From contig NZ_JBJYIN010000007.1 in the NCBI RefSeq assembly GCF_046237015.1, positions 1-64,000 of the forward strand: DNA of 64,000 bases. The letters run 5' to 3'. This document shows positions 44,053 through 53,457 of the stretch, in pieces. The position numbers were made by a program, and so were the translations under genes. Under the pieces are notes generated by a model that was not told the DNA's origin, did no database searches, and saw only the letters and a program-made list of their open reading frames with translations. The first letter of the stretch is position 1; every line of letters starts with the position of its first letter. The stretch comes from JBJYIN01 sp046237015 (GTDB lineage Bacteria > Pseudomonadota > Gammaproteobacteria > Enterobacterales > Enterobacteriaceae).

Positions 44053-44073
44053 GAGCGCCATTCAATAGCGCTC
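44053..44073. terminator. Hairpin between chaC and the DUF481 gene
   Basis: GAGCGC/GCGCTC stem with a 9-nt loop between convergent genes. There is no strong T tract. Confidence 0.5.
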
Positions 44074-44087
44074 GCTCATATGGCGTG

Positions 44088-45131
44088 CTACCAGCCGACA
44101 CCGACACCCATGGTATACAAGGTATCATCCACATCACCCTGATCGCTTTCGATACGGGTGCGCGATACTTTCATACTCATAGAAGACCAGTCGGTTAGCT
44201 TGAAGCGTAATCCGGCTTCCGCTTTCAAATATAACGGCGTAGTTGCATCGAAAGAACGACCCAGTTCACCGTTAGTGAAGGCTTCTACCGATTTACTGAA
44301 CAAATAGCGGTTGTAAGCCCATTTCATCCCGCCGGAGTAGAAGTTGTCTTCTCCTTCATCGCGATACACAAACGTTTGGGAGTTGACCAGCGAGGTCAGA
44401 GAGAACGCGCCTAAATCGTTATCCCAGAATTGGTAACCAGGGCCGAGACCCACTGAGCGGTTGATTTTGATGCTTTCAATCCAGTCACGTTTGTATTGGT
44501 AGCGGCCTTGCCAGAACCAGTTCTCGTCGACGAATTTATCCAACGCATATTCACCTGCCGCGTTTTTGGTGCTTTCCACGTTGTCTTCTTTTGCCAGATG
44601 GTAATTCGCATCAACGTTGTGACGCCAGGTTCCGTGGCGTGCCTGAGTGCTCAGGCTGGCATCATAGTTATCAGTTTCGGTCGAGCTCTTTTTATGAGAC
44701 ATCCCTGCATCGATATTGCCTTTCCAGACAAAATCTGCCACCAACGGTTTTTGAGCCACGATGGATGTAATTTCAGAAAGAGGAAGTGTCTGCGGACCGT
44801 TTGCTTCATTCGTGATCGACGGTGTGGCGACGATAGCCCGGTTCTCACCCGCTTTCACCGCCGGGTAGAGAACGCCCTCATGGTAACGTTCGCCTTGAAT
44901 GACCAAGCCGTGATCGGTTTCGAAGGTTTTTACTTTATCCCAGGAAACCGAGATCGTGCCGGCATAGTCAGTCGTGAGAAATAATTTCCCGCCATCAAGC
45001 AGGGTGATTTTACCGCTGAGCTGATCGCCATTAGTCAACCAGACGGTATCCGCGCGGCTTTCAGAAATGCCAGTGGATGCCAGTGCGATAACCAGACTCA
45101 GGGAAGATATTGCGTGTTTGGATAGTGTCAT
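44088..45131 (-). CDS. DUF481 outer-membrane beta-barrel protein (YdiY-like, long form)
   Basis: A 347-aa protein. I set the start at 45131 because a signal peptide follows (MTLSKHAISSLSLVIALAST, cleavage after SRA). Residues about 25-130 form a beta-rich N-terminal domain (TVWLTNGDQLSGKITLLDGG), resembling an SH3-like fold. Residues 140-347 are a DUF481 barrel with alternating aromatic strands, ending in GVGVGW, an outer-membrane C-terminal signature (terminal aromatic). E. coli YdiY (252 aa) lacks the N-terminal domain. Function unknown. Confidence 0.75.
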   Translation of the reverse strand: MTLSKHAISSLSLVIALASTGISESRADTVWLTNGDQLSGKITLLDGGKLFLTTDYAGTISVSWDKVKTFETDHGLVIQGERYHEGVLYPAVKAGENRAIVATPSITNEANGPQTLPLSEITSIVAQKPLVADFVWKGNIDAGMSHKKSSTETDNYDASLSTQARHGTWRHNVDANYHLAKEDNVESTKNAAGEYALDKFVDENWFWQGRYQYKRDWIESIKINRSVGLGPGYQFWDNDLGAFSLTSLVNSQTFVYRDEGEDNFYSGGMKWAYNRYLFSKSVEAFTNGELGRSFDATTPLYLKAEAGLRFKLTDWSSMSMKVSRTRIESDQGDVDDTLYTMGVGVGW

Positions 45132-45390
45132 TTTGCCAGATAAACAGTGGTGACAAGTGTTGAACGACGTCATTGGAGACGTGCAGCCGATGAATAATGA
45201 ACCGGTTTTAACCCCGGAACGGCAAACATTAACAGGAATTGGCGTGAGGCTCTAGCCTAAAACGAATATTGGTTAGAATGTAAATAGTTATAAAAGATGC
45301 GTTTGATGATTAACGGCTATAACGAGAGGTCTGTCACATTTTGATACAGATAGAACGCTCTGATATTGAGACGCCACCATCGCGGAAATG

Positions 45391-45423
45391 CCCCGAAACA
45401 CTGAGTTTCTCAGCGCTTCGGGG
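45391..45423. other. Strong two-part hairpin downstream of the acyltransferase gene
   Basis: CCCCGAA/TTCGGGG encloses CTGAG/CTCAG with loop TTT, separated by 3-nt bulges. There is no T tract on either strand, so it may be a REP-like or RNA-stabilising element rather than a terminator. Confidence 0.5.
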
Positions 45424-45430
45424 ACGTGCT

Positions 45431-46711
45431 TCAGGATGATGTCTGTGTTTGTGATGGCGATGTCCTGTGGGTCAGGAAACGTGACGTCAGGAATTGGCGA
45501 ACACGCAAAACAATGCGCTCCTGGAATAAAACACACAGGGTGACAGTCGATATCAGGAAGATGATGTAGCCAGTCATAGAGAGCTGAACTTGCCCGGCCG
45601 CCGTAATGCATTGGTCCCAATCCGAGAAGCAAGCCATGGGATTACCTCGTACCAACTGTTCTAACGTGCGGAACAGGTTAAAGAGTGGGACGTGCAGGGC
45701 GAAAATAGATAGCGATGCCGCACCAAGACGAGGTGACCAGTGGCGTAACCATTCGCTGTTAGGTTCACGTGCCAGCGCACTGAGGCACACCAATCCAACC
45801 TGAGCGGGCAGCAGCAAACCATTGTGCAACAGGAAATACCAATAGGCTTCTCCTCTGGTGAATAACCAGGTTGCTACCAGGAAATTGGCTGCGATAAACA
45901 GTGCGAACGCATATCGTTGACCTTTGCTCAACGGTAGCACCTTTTTTTGGCGATACAGTCGGAACAGGGCGTAACCCAGAATGCCGGCTAAAAATTCGGG
46001 TAGGCGGAAAATAGGGCCGCGCTGTAAGAGACCGGTATACGGCATACCGTACTGTTGTTGCCAGATAACCCAAATCGGCGGCAGTAAATAAAGCAGGCAG
46101 ATGATCCCCATCCATAACCAGGGATGTCGGCTATTCAGCAGCCGAGGAGCCAGTAGTGGGAATGTCAGATAGAAAAAGAACAGGGTAGAAAGCGACCATA
46201 GCGGCGCGTTAAACGTCAGGAAGTAGGGATTCCACGCCTGTAACATCAGCACTTGCAGGAGGCTGTTAAAGGCCAACTGCGCATTCGTCATGTAATGGCG
46301 TAGTGTTTCAGGATCGGCGGTAGGATCGTTGGTGTCATAAATCACGAAACGGGCGCTGGCAACCTGGCCTTCCGGTGGAACGGCCAGCCATTGCATTAAT
46401 GTCACCACGGCAATCGATGAAATCAGGGCAATAATATGAATGGGGTAGAGATTAAAGAAGCGTTTGGCCCAGAACTGTCGAGCAGGCTCGCGTAAGCGGC
46501 CATCTTTGATGTAAACGTGTGCCAGTAAAAAACCCGACAATACAAAGAATGTGCTGGTAGCAAAGAATCCCATACTAGTGAGTTCGGCTAAAAATGGCAC
46601 GCGCTCGCGCTGGGGATAAATATGTACGGTGTGATAAATCATCACGTAGCAGCCGAGCAAAAATCGCAACCACTCTAGTCCGATAAATCGCTCTTTACTG
46701 ACTTTATTCAT
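45431..46711 (-). CDS. Acyltransferase 3 (OafA/YrhL-type) membrane protein
   Basis: A 426-aa integral membrane protein with about 10 helices. The start is set by TGAGGAACGAC directly before MNKVSKERF. The family hallmark is near the N-terminus: FIGLEWLRFLLGCYVMIYHTVH, given here as the GLEWLR motif and the catalytic-type His in YH. RFFNLYPIHI is the next conserved arginine block. Members O-acetylate or succinylate surface sugars, glucans or lipids. No polysaccharide genes are beside it, so the acceptor is unknown. It is on the same strand as narXL but 220 bp downstream, past a hairpin. Confidence 0.85.
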   Translation of the reverse strand: MNKVSKERFIGLEWLRFLLGCYVMIYHTVHIYPQRERVPFLAELTSMGFFATSTFFVLSGFLLAHVYIKDGRLREPARQFWAKRFFNLYPIHIIALISSIAVVTLMQWLAVPPEGQVASARFVIYDTNDPTADPETLRHYMTNAQLAFNSLLQVLMLQAWNPYFLTFNAPLWSLSTLFFFYLTFPLLAPRLLNSRHPWLWMGIICLLYLLPPIWVIWQQQYGMPYTGLLQRGPIFRLPEFLAGILGYALFRLYRQKKVLPLSKGQRYAFALFIAANFLVATWLFTRGEAYWYFLLHNGLLLPAQVGLVCLSALAREPNSEWLRHWSPRLGAASLSIFALHVPLFNLFRTLEQLVRGNPMACFSDWDQCITAAGQVQLSMTGYIIFLISTVTLCVLFQERIVLRVRQFLTSRFLTHRTSPSQTQTSS

Positions 46712-46891
46712 GTCGTTCCTCAACGCTAAGTCTGTTGAAACAGCGTAAACGTGCTGTAATAACGTAGTTTAGACGAGAGCCGCGTCACGTTAATTAAGAA
46801 TATGGCTATAAATGGTCTGTTCGTTTAAATGCGGTTTACTTTGGTCGATGAGAATTTGTGCAAACGATCTAAATTCTTCATTTTTAGGCGG

Positions 46892-46911
46892 ATCCTCGCC
46901 GGGGCGAGGAT
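46892..46911 (-). terminator. Hairpin after narL
   Basis: A perfect 9-bp stem ATCCTCGCC/GGCGAGGAT with a 2-base loop lies 22 bp past the narL stop. It lacks a T tract on the minus strand, so termination is uncertain. Confidence 0.4.
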
Positions 46912-46932
46912 GACGAAGGGCGGGGTGGTGAC

Positions 46933-47583
46933 TTAAAAAACTTTTTCCTGTAATACCCAGACGGCCGCTTCCACCCGGGATTTCAGTTTCATTTTTTTCA
47001 GCAGATGTTTTACATGAACCTTCACGGTACTTTCTGTGATCGTGAGCTTACGGGCGATCACTTTGTTGGAAAGTCCCTGTGCGAGTAATTTTAGAATATC
47101 GCGCTCGCGTGGCGTCAATTGCTGAATATCACGATCGCTGCTGTGTCGACTTTCTCGCAGGCTAGCGGCCAGAATGGGGGTGAGTGTCTCACTGAGTACC
47201 ATTTTTCCCGATGCCGCCTGATGTAACGCGGTCAGTAAATCTTCCGGTTCCATGTCTTTCAATAAATAACCATCGGCACCGTTTTTCAGTGCGCTGACAA
47301 CATCGTCTTCATGGTTAGATACGCTGAACACAACGATACGCCCTGATAGCGGTTTCTCACGTAAACGAGCCAGTGTTTCAAGACCATTCATTCCGGGCAT
47401 GTTCAGGTCAAGCAGAATCAAGTCAGGATCAAGCTGCTCAGCCAGCTCCACTCCCTGTTCGCCATGGCTGGCCTCTCCCGCGACGCGCAATTCGGGATCC
47501 ATACTAATAAGCTGTTTGACGCCATTGCGAAGCATCGGATGATCGTCAATCAGTAAAAGCGTCGCCGCATCTTCGTTAATCAT
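46933..47583 (-). CDS. narL: Nitrate/nitrite response regulator NarL
   Basis: A 216-aa regulator, same length as E. coli NarL. The receiver domain has LLIDDHPMLRNGV, the phospho-Asp in LILLDLNMPGMNG and a LLKDMEP switch. The C-terminal LuxR-type helix-turn-helix is LTPRERDILKLLAQGLSNK. When phosphorylated by NarX it activates narGHI and narK. It overlaps the end of narX by 8 bp, so both are one operon. NarL-type heptamers lie in the narX-narK intergenic region. Confidence 0.96.
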   Translation of the reverse strand: MINEDAATLLLIDDHPMLRNGVKQLISMDPELRVAGEASHGEQGVELAEQLDPDLILLDLNMPGMNGLETLARLREKPLSGRIVVFSVSNHEDDVVSALKNGADGYLLKDMEPEDLLTALHQAASGKMVLSETLTPILAASLRESRHSSDRDIQQLTPRERDILKLLAQGLSNKVIARKLTITESTVKVHVKHLLKKMKLKSRVEAAVWVLQEKVF

Positions 47584-49384
47584 GATTTTCTCCTGTTAAT
47601 GATGGCCGTTGGTGGCGATCGGCGAGGAATTTGACATGGACTTCGGTTCCTCCCGATTCCCGGCGTTGTATGAGGCATTCACCGTGTAAACTCCGGGCAC
47701 GGTCACGCATAATAATCAAACCATAGTGGTTGGCACGGCTGATATCATCCGTGATGCCGATACCGTTATCGCATACGCTCAGTTCAATATTCCCTTGATG
47801 TTGTCGTAGCGTGATATCAACCTGACTAGCCTGAGCATGCTTATAAATATTGCTCAACGCCTCGCGAATAATTTGCAGAATATGAATCCCCTGATGGGCT
47901 GAAACTGACTGAGGAGGCAAATGATAATGCAGCTCAATCGGGTAATTCAGCCGCTTACTAAACTCTTCTACCGTTGCTCTCAGTGCTGCTAACAGCCCGG
48001 ACTCCGACAGCTGCAAACGAAATGTGGTTAGCAGTTCACGCAGTTGGCGATAGGCGGTGTTCAACTCTTCTCGCATCTCGCTGAGCCGCTGCTGAGCTTC
48101 GGAAGGCAAATCGCCCCCTTGCATTTGCAGACAACTGACCTGAATCTTCAAACAGGAAAGGGACTGTGCGATAGAGTCATGCAATTCACGCGCAATCGTG
48201 GCGCGTTCTTCCATTAACATCAGTTGTTGCTGATGGTTAGACTGCCGTTCCAGCGCCAGCGTGCTGGTTAATTGCTCCAGTAGTGTATTGAGTAATTGGT
48301 GTTGATCGCGGCTTAGTTCGCGTTGCTCTGGCAGGGTTGCCAATACCACACCGTATTGCCCATGTTTGTCATGCAGATCCCAACATAACGCTCGCCCGGA
48401 TGGGGCCGCTGTGGCGTGTTGCATGCCACAGCTTTGGCAGTGACTATCAGGACAGTGATCCGGCTGCGATGAACTGTGATGGCTAAACTGATGAAATTGT
48501 TCGGTGTTATTGCCTTCATACAAGCGTAGCTGAATATTGCACAGCGGTGTCAATAACGTTAATTCATTCAGGATGGGCATCAGGCGACTGCATAGTGGTG
48601 CACTGGTATGCAACCGGCGACTGGCGCGGTAAAGAAAAGAAAGGAGATCGTTTTTCTGTTGTAGATCTGCTGTTTTATCCGCGACTCGTTGCTCAAGACC
48701 ATGATACATGGCGGACAGTTCATCCGACATACTGTTCAACACTTTTGCCAGCGTACTCATTTCGTCATGGCCGTTGATAGCAACACGTTGGGTGAAATCG
48801 CCGTGTCCAATGGCCTGAGCCATCGAAACCAGACGTCGCCACGGTGTTAACAGACGACGACGTAAATAAAAGAACGTCGTGACCAGCAGGATAAACATGA
48901 TGCCGATGAAGATGCGTTGCACCAATGTGACCATCATCAGGCGCTGTTCCGTTTTATGATCGATGGCGGAAACCAGATCGTCCAGTTGTTTCACAAAACG
49001 GGCAACATCGGCTGAGGCATCGGCAGAGTGTGTCGCCTGTCGCAGATGGGGTTGCAGGTTCTCCAGCCAGAAAACGCGTAGCGCCGTGAATTGCTCGCTG
49101 AGTCCTTCCCGACGAACTGCCTGCTGTAAATCGCTACTGATTTCGTCCTCTTCCAGCTCTTGCAAGTAAATTTCATTCTCGGCAGAGAGCGGCACCATCG
49201 ATAGTAAACGGTAGCTCTGCATGCGTAGCGAACCGGCTTTGTTAATGGCGTGCGCGTTCCCTTGGATGCTCTGAGACATCCAACTGGAAACCGACATGCC
49301 TGCGATACCTAACACACCAAGTAGCAACATCAGCAACGCGATCTGGTTGACGAGAGATAATGGCAGCAGGAGACGTTTAAACAT
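47576..49384 (-). CDS. narX: Nitrate/nitrite sensor kinase NarX
   Basis: A 602-aa kinase (E. coli 598). Two membrane helices (about 15-37 and 155-177) flank the periplasmic nitrate-sensing domain with the P-box region NAHAINKAGSLRMQSYRL. A HAMP domain and a GAF-like region with the Cys cluster CPDSHCQSC follow, then the HPK7 histidine motif ARELHDSIAQSLSCLK and an ATPase end (DNGIGI, GLIIMRDRA). This cysteine cluster and short-form H-box are typical of NarX. It transfers phosphate to NarL. Confidence 0.96.
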   Translation of the reverse strand: MFKRLLLPLSLVNQIALLMLLLGVLGIAGMSVSSWMSQSIQGNAHAINKAGSLRMQSYRLLSMVPLSAENEIYLQELEEDEISSDLQQAVRREGLSEQFTALRVFWLENLQPHLRQATHSADASADVARFVKQLDDLVSAIDHKTEQRLMMVTLVQRIFIGIMFILLVTTFFYLRRRLLTPWRRLVSMAQAIGHGDFTQRVAINGHDEMSTLAKVLNSMSDELSAMYHGLEQRVADKTADLQQKNDLLSFLYRASRRLHTSAPLCSRLMPILNELTLLTPLCNIQLRLYEGNNTEQFHQFSHHSSSQPDHCPDSHCQSCGMQHATAAPSGRALCWDLHDKHGQYGVVLATLPEQRELSRDQHQLLNTLLEQLTSTLALERQSNHQQQLMLMEERATIARELHDSIAQSLSCLKIQVSCLQMQGGDLPSEAQQRLSEMREELNTAYRQLRELLTTFRLQLSESGLLAALRATVEEFSKRLNYPIELHYHLPPQSVSAHQGIHILQIIREALSNIYKHAQASQVDITLRQHQGNIELSVCDNGIGITDDISRANHYGLIIMRDRARSLHGECLIQRRESGGTEVHVKFLADRHQRPSLTGENHD

Positions 49385-49470
49385 ACCAACCTCAACTGGG
49401 GGAGTAGATATCCCTTATCGAAGGGGATAACGTTCATTCGTATTTTTCCCGATCGATAGCGATATCCCTA

Positions 49471-49517
49471 TACCCATTAGTAAGTACCACTGAATATCCG
49501 TGCATTGGGTAGGGGTA
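49471..49517. promoter_or_regulatory. Cluster of NarL-type heptamers upstream of narK
   Basis: TACCCAT at 49471, TACCACT at 49485 and AGGGGTA at 49511 (TACCCCT on the other strand) resemble the NarL heptamer TACYYMT. They lie 120-170 bp upstream of the narK FNR box, matching the distal NarL sites known for E. coli narK. The 334-bp gap to narX holds no gene. Confidence 0.5.
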
Positions 49518-49634
49518 GAACTGTGAATAAAAACACGGATATAACGGAATGAATTCACTGTATTTATTTTTTATTTTTTCTTACTCAATAAGGAGTGTAG
49601 TGCCTTTAGCCGCAATTTTTTACCTGTCAGCGTG

Positions 49635-49648
49635 TTGATTTACGTCAA
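49635..49648 (+). promoter_or_regulatory. FNR box of the narK promoter
   Basis: TTGAT-TTAC-GTCAA matches the FNR consensus TTGAT-N4-ATCAA at 9 of 10 positions. With a class II arrangement the start site would be near 49683, about 36 bp before the narK ATG, and CCTAAT lies at a plausible -10. Confidence 0.75.
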
Positions 49649-49718
49649 CTTTACCTGCGGTGTAATCCCTAATGTGGCGCCTTAGCCACACTGGCGTTTT
49701 TATTCATCGAGGTTTTTT

Positions 49719-51107
49719 ATGACGCAGACTTCATCAACTGGAAAAATATCGCAGAGCACGCTGATAAGTGAGTGGAACCCTGAGGATCCCACGCTCTGGC
49801 AATCGGGCGGGCAACGGATAGCGCAGCGTAACCTTTGGATCTCTGTTCCCTGTCTGCTGTTGTCGTTTTGTGTCTGGATGATTTTCAGTACCGTCGCCGT
49901 TAACCTGAATAAGGTTGGTTTTAGTTTTACCACCGATCAATTGTTTTTGCTGACCGCGCTGCCTTCTGTTTCCGGTGCTTTATTGCGCGTGCCGTACTCA
50001 TTTGTTATTCCTTTGGTTGGCGGCCGCCGTTGGACAACGATAAGTACCATTATTCTGGTTATTCCGTGTATTTGGCTCGGTTTTGCCGTACAGGATCCGC
50101 AAACGTCTTACAGCATTTTCGTGACGATTTCCCTGCTGTGTGGTTTTGCTGGCGCTAATTTTGCCTCCAGCATGGCGAATATCAGCTTCTTTTTCCCTAA
50201 ATCGCGTCAGGGGAGCGCATTAGGTATTAATGGCGGATTGGGTAACCTCGGCGTGAGCGTCATGCAGTTGCTGGTGCCGGTGGTGATTTTTCTGCCGATG
50301 TTGGGCTTTTCTGGTAATGGCGTGGTTCAGCCAGACGGTCACCAGATTTGGCTACACCATGCCGCATGGATGTGGGTACCGTTTCTGATTATTGCTGCAA
50401 CGGCTGCCTGGTTTGGTATGAACGATCTTTCAACGGCGAATGCATCGATACGCAAGCAATTGCCGGTGTTGAAGCAAATGCACCTGTGGGTACTCAGCTT
50501 TTTGTATCTGTCTACCTTCGGTTCATTCATCGGTTTCTCGGCGGGTTTTGCCATGCTGTCTAGAACACAGTTTCCCGATATCGTGATTCTGTACTACGCA
50601 TTCTTCGGGCCGCTGTTAGGGGCTCTGGCGCGTCCGGTGGGCGGAATGCTGTCCGATCGCTTTGGCGGTGTGAAAGTTACGTTGATTAATTTCATCCTGA
50701 TGGCGATTTTCTCGGTGTTGCTGTTCCTGTCTTTGCCGGGTGTAAATTCTCCGGGTTCATTCGGGATGTTCTTTGGCATCTTTATGATGTTGTTCCTGAC
50801 GGCAGGGTTAGGCAGCGGTTCCACTTTCCAGATGATCGCGGTAATTTTCCGTAAATTAACGACGGATCGGGTGAAAGCGCAGGGTGGTAGCGATGCGGAT
50901 GCGCAGAGCACTGCCGCCACGGATACTGCCGCCGCGTTGGGCTTTATTTCGGCCATTGGCGCGATCGGCGGCTTCTTCATCCCACAAGCCTTTGGGATGT
51001 CGCTGGAGTTAACGGGATCGCCAACGGGTGCAATGAAAGTGTTTGTGGTGTGTTATGTGGTGTGCGTTCTGGTGACGTGGCTGTTTTATGCCAGAAAGAA
51101 ATCATAA
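49719..51107 (+). CDS. narK: Nitrate/nitrite transporter NarK
   Basis: A 462-aa MFS transporter (E. coli NarK is 463) with 12 membrane helices. Nitrate signature motifs are GFAGANFASSMANISFFFPK and GFISAIGAIGGFFIPQAFG, the two glycine-rich segments lining the nitrate path. Conserved arginines lie in helices 2 and 8 (LLRVPYS, ALARPVGG). It exchanges external nitrate for internal nitrite during anaerobic respiration. It is divergent from narXL. The narGH genes that normally follow it start 7.7 kb downstream. Confidence 0.95.
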   Translation: MTQTSSTGKISQSTLISEWNPEDPTLWQSGGQRIAQRNLWISVPCLLLSFCVWMIFSTVAVNLNKVGFSFTTDQLFLLTALPSVSGALLRVPYSFVIPLVGGRRWTTISTIILVIPCIWLGFAVQDPQTSYSIFVTISLLCGFAGANFASSMANISFFFPKSRQGSALGINGGLGNLGVSVMQLLVPVVIFLPMLGFSGNGVVQPDGHQIWLHHAAWMWVPFLIIAATAAWFGMNDLSTANASIRKQLPVLKQMHLWVLSFLYLSTFGSFIGFSAGFAMLSRTQFPDIVILYYAFFGPLLGALARPVGGMLSDRFGGVKVTLINFILMAIFSVLLFLSLPGVNSPGSFGMFFGIFMMLFLTAGLGSGSTFQMIAVIFRKLTTDRVKAQGGSDADAQSTAATDTAAALGFISAIGAIGGFFIPQAFGMSLELTGSPTGAMKVFVVCYVVCVLVTWLFYARKKS

Positions 51108-51123
51108 CGTCAGTATAAACAAT

Positions 51124-51146
51124 GGCGCCGAGACTAACTCTCGGCG
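51124..51146. terminator. narK terminator
   Basis: A perfect 9-bp stem GCGCCGAGA/TCTCGGCGC with loop CTAAC between convergent narK and the GntR gene. Confidence 0.7.
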
Positions 51147-51173
51147 CAAACCCTCGTGCTGTGCTTCCGGGGA

Positions 51174-51839
51174 TTACCTGGCAGTTTGCTTATGGCGCGA
51201 ATAGGCTGCAAGCAGCGTCCGTTCGGAAAGATCAAGGTAGTCTGCCAGCGTCTGTGCCGCCAAGGTATTCTGCCCGCTATTCAGCAGCGCGAGTATGTTG
51301 GCATTCTTTTCAATGTAGGGCGCGTAAAGTAATTCAGGGTCATCTAAATGACCAAAAGCCAGACGAAGCTCCGCAGAGATATGACGATATAGTCGGGTCA
51401 GACGTTCACTATCAGCAAGCGACACGATAGCGGTATGAAATTTCATATTTGCGGTACCGACGCGGACCCAGTTCCCTTCTTTACTATACTGCCGCGCTTC
51501 CAACACGGCGGCTTCCATTTGTGTCGCGGCCGGATGGAGCGGATAGGCGTGCGTTAGCGCATCACATTCAATCAGTTTACGTATGCGATAAATATCAATG
51601 ATGGCGGCGATATCAGGGATTGCGACATACACGCCACGATTGGGCTCATAACACAGCAACCCCTCTTGCGTCAGGATCCTAAAGACTTCACGCAGTGTAT
51701 TGCGCGAAATGGATAGTAGCTCACTCAGTGAGGCCTCGGAAAGACGCATACCTGGAGCGAGTTCGCCAATGATAATTTTCTGGCGAATAATTTCGGCGGT
51801 TTTCTCACCCAGCATTTGTACGGGCGCGTCTTTCTTCAT
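51174..51839 (-). CDS. GntR-family regulator, FCD type
   Basis: A 221-aa regulator. I set the start at 51839 (MKKDAPVQMLGEKTAEIIRQ) because the upstream extension is not GntR-like and GGATC lies 5 nt before it. The N-terminal winged helix has LSEASLSELLSISRNTLREVFRIL. The C-terminal all-helical FCD domain has metal-binding-type residues (HTAIV, HI...). It diverges from the transporter-pxp operon and most likely controls it, probably released by a pathway acid. The equivalent B. subtilis cluster uses the unrelated regulator KipR. Confidence 0.88.
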   Translation of the reverse strand: MKKDAPVQMLGEKTAEIIRQKIIIGELAPGMRLSEASLSELLSISRNTLREVFRILTQEGLLCYEPNRGVYVAIPDIAAIIDIYRIRKLIECDALTHAYPLHPAATQMEAAVLEARQYSKEGNWVRVGTANMKFHTAIVSLADSERLTRLYRHISAELRLAFGHLDDPELLYAPYIEKNANILALLNSGQNTLAAQTLADYLDLSERTLLAAYSRHKQTAR

Positions 51840-52090
51840 GAAGATCCAGTGAGTTACGGGAGGACGTATTGCGCAATCTTCACATATTCCCGTAGTAGCG
51901 GCAAGGTGGTGCCGCCACATACTGTGCCGGCGTTGCATCATCGCAGTGCCAACTCTCTCTGTTGGTGCGTCATTTCTGTGCATACTCTGCTCAGGGGCAT
52001 ACCTCGTTATCGGAGGTCATGAATCACATAACACGCTTTCTTGTGAGTGATGTCGCTTTTTTTGCCTTTTTTATCAACACTTATTTGAAT

Positions 52091-52103
52091 ATTGTTCAAC
52101 AAT
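52091..52103. promoter_or_regulatory. Candidate operator between the GntR gene and the pxp operon
   Basis: ATTGTT-C-AACAAT is a perfect 6+1+6 palindrome in the 366-bp divergent gap. FCD-type GntR proteins bind short odd-spaced palindromes. No other feature is evident in 51840-52205. Confidence 0.45.
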
Positions 52104-52205
52104 TACCATTGCATTTATTAACAATAATAATTTTTGCACCAACAATGGTCTGCAAATTGCTTAACAGAAGGTGAAGGTAACTATCTACTAACGGGAGTGA
52201 GTCAC

Positions 52206-53447
52206 ATGGCTGCACAAGAGACGGGAAATAATACATTTGCCCAAAATCGACGTTCGTCGCTGATTGCCGCAATCTTCCTGATGGCGACATCAGCAATAGG
52301 GCCCGGTTTTATTACACAGACCGCGACATTTACCGCCATGATGGGAGCCGCATTTGCTTTCGGTATTCTGGCGTCGATTGTGATCGATTATGTTGTGCAG
52401 CAGAACGTGTGGCGTATTGTCACCACGACGCGTATGCGCGCTTCGGATGTCGCGAATGCGGCATTACCGGGTAGTGGCTATGTATTGGCAGTGCTCGTTA
52501 TTTTGGGCGGTTTGGTATTTAACATCGGGAATATTGCCGGAGCCGGGTTAGGGCTGAATGCCATGTTGGGGCTATCACCCAAATGGGGTGGGCTGATCAG
52601 TGCGGCGCTGGCTATTTACATTTTCTCTTCACGCCGAGCCAGCACGGCGATTGACCGTATCATTGTGGCCTTGGGGCTGTTAATGATTGCGCTGACGCTC
52701 TATGTGGCGATGATGTCGAACCCGCCAGTAGGTGAAGCGTTACGTCAGAGTGTTATGCCTGATTCGATTAATTTTGCCACCATTACGACCATCGTCGGTG
52801 GCACGGTGGGGGGATATATCACCTATGCTGGCGCGCACCGTCTGCTGGATAAAGGTATGGGAGGCGTAGAGAACATCAAAGCGGTTTCTGCGGCCGCCAC
52901 AAAAGGGATTTTGGTAGTCGGGCTTATGCGCTACATCCTGTTTCTTGCGATATTGGGTGTGGTGGCGAGTGGTGTGACGCTGGATATCTCCAGCCAGGTG
53001 GCGAACCCTGCTTCTCAGGCTTTCCAACATGCGACGGGAATCATCGGGGTAAAAATCTTTGGCCTGATTTTTTGGGCGGCGGCACTAACGAGCGTGATTG
53101 GTGCGGCCTATACCTCTGTTTCATTCCTGACTGTCTTTAAAAAGTCGATGACTGAACGTCAGCGCAATATGTCTACCGTCGTGTTCATCGTGGTTTCTCT
53201 GTTGGTGTACCTCTCATTAGGCACGGCTCCGGCTGCTTTACTGGTCTTTGTGGGGGGCGTTAATGGACTGATTCTGCCTGTTGGCTTGTCGATATTTGTC
53301 TATGTGGGATGGAAGCGTGCCGACTTGATGGAGGGGTATGACTACCCGCGCTGGTTGTTGTGGCTGGGGCTGATTACCTGTGCGCTGACATGGTACATGG
53401 GCGCGATGTCTGTTAGCGCAATTTTTAATTTCCTGAAAATGGGTTAA
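52206..53447 (+). CDS. NRAMP-like transporter (YcsG type) of the pxp operon
   Basis: A 413-aa protein with about 11 membrane helices. I chose the ATG at 52206, with GAGTGAG upstream. ATSAIGPGFITQTATFT corresponds to the first NRAMP helix, but the metal-binding DPGN motif of MntH is not present, so it is unlikely to be a simple Mn/Fe carrier. B. subtilis ycsG, in the ycsF-ycsI-kipIA cluster, is the matching gene. The co-occurrence with pxpA and DUF1445 suggests import of an organic acid such as 5-oxoproline. The next gene starts 10 bp later. Confidence 0.82.
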   Translation: MAAQETGNNTFAQNRRSSLIAAIFLMATSAIGPGFITQTATFTAMMGAAFAFGILASIVIDYVVQQNVWRIVTTTRMRASDVANAALPGSGYVLAVLVILGGLVFNIGNIAGAGLGLNAMLGLSPKWGGLISAALAIYIFSSRRASTAIDRIIVALGLLMIALTLYVAMMSNPPVGEALRQSVMPDSINFATITTIVGGTVGGYITYAGAHRLLDKGMGGVENIKAVSAAATKGILVVGLMRYILFLAILGVVASGVTLDISSQVANPASQAFQHATGIIGVKIFGLIFWAAALTSVIGAAYTSVSFLTVFKKSMTERQRNMSTVVFIVVSLLVYLSLGTAPAALLVFVGGVNGLILPVGLSIFVYVGWKRADLMEGYDYPRWLLWLGLITCALTWYMGAMSVSAIFNFLKMG

Positions 53448-53457
53448 GGAAAGCGAT

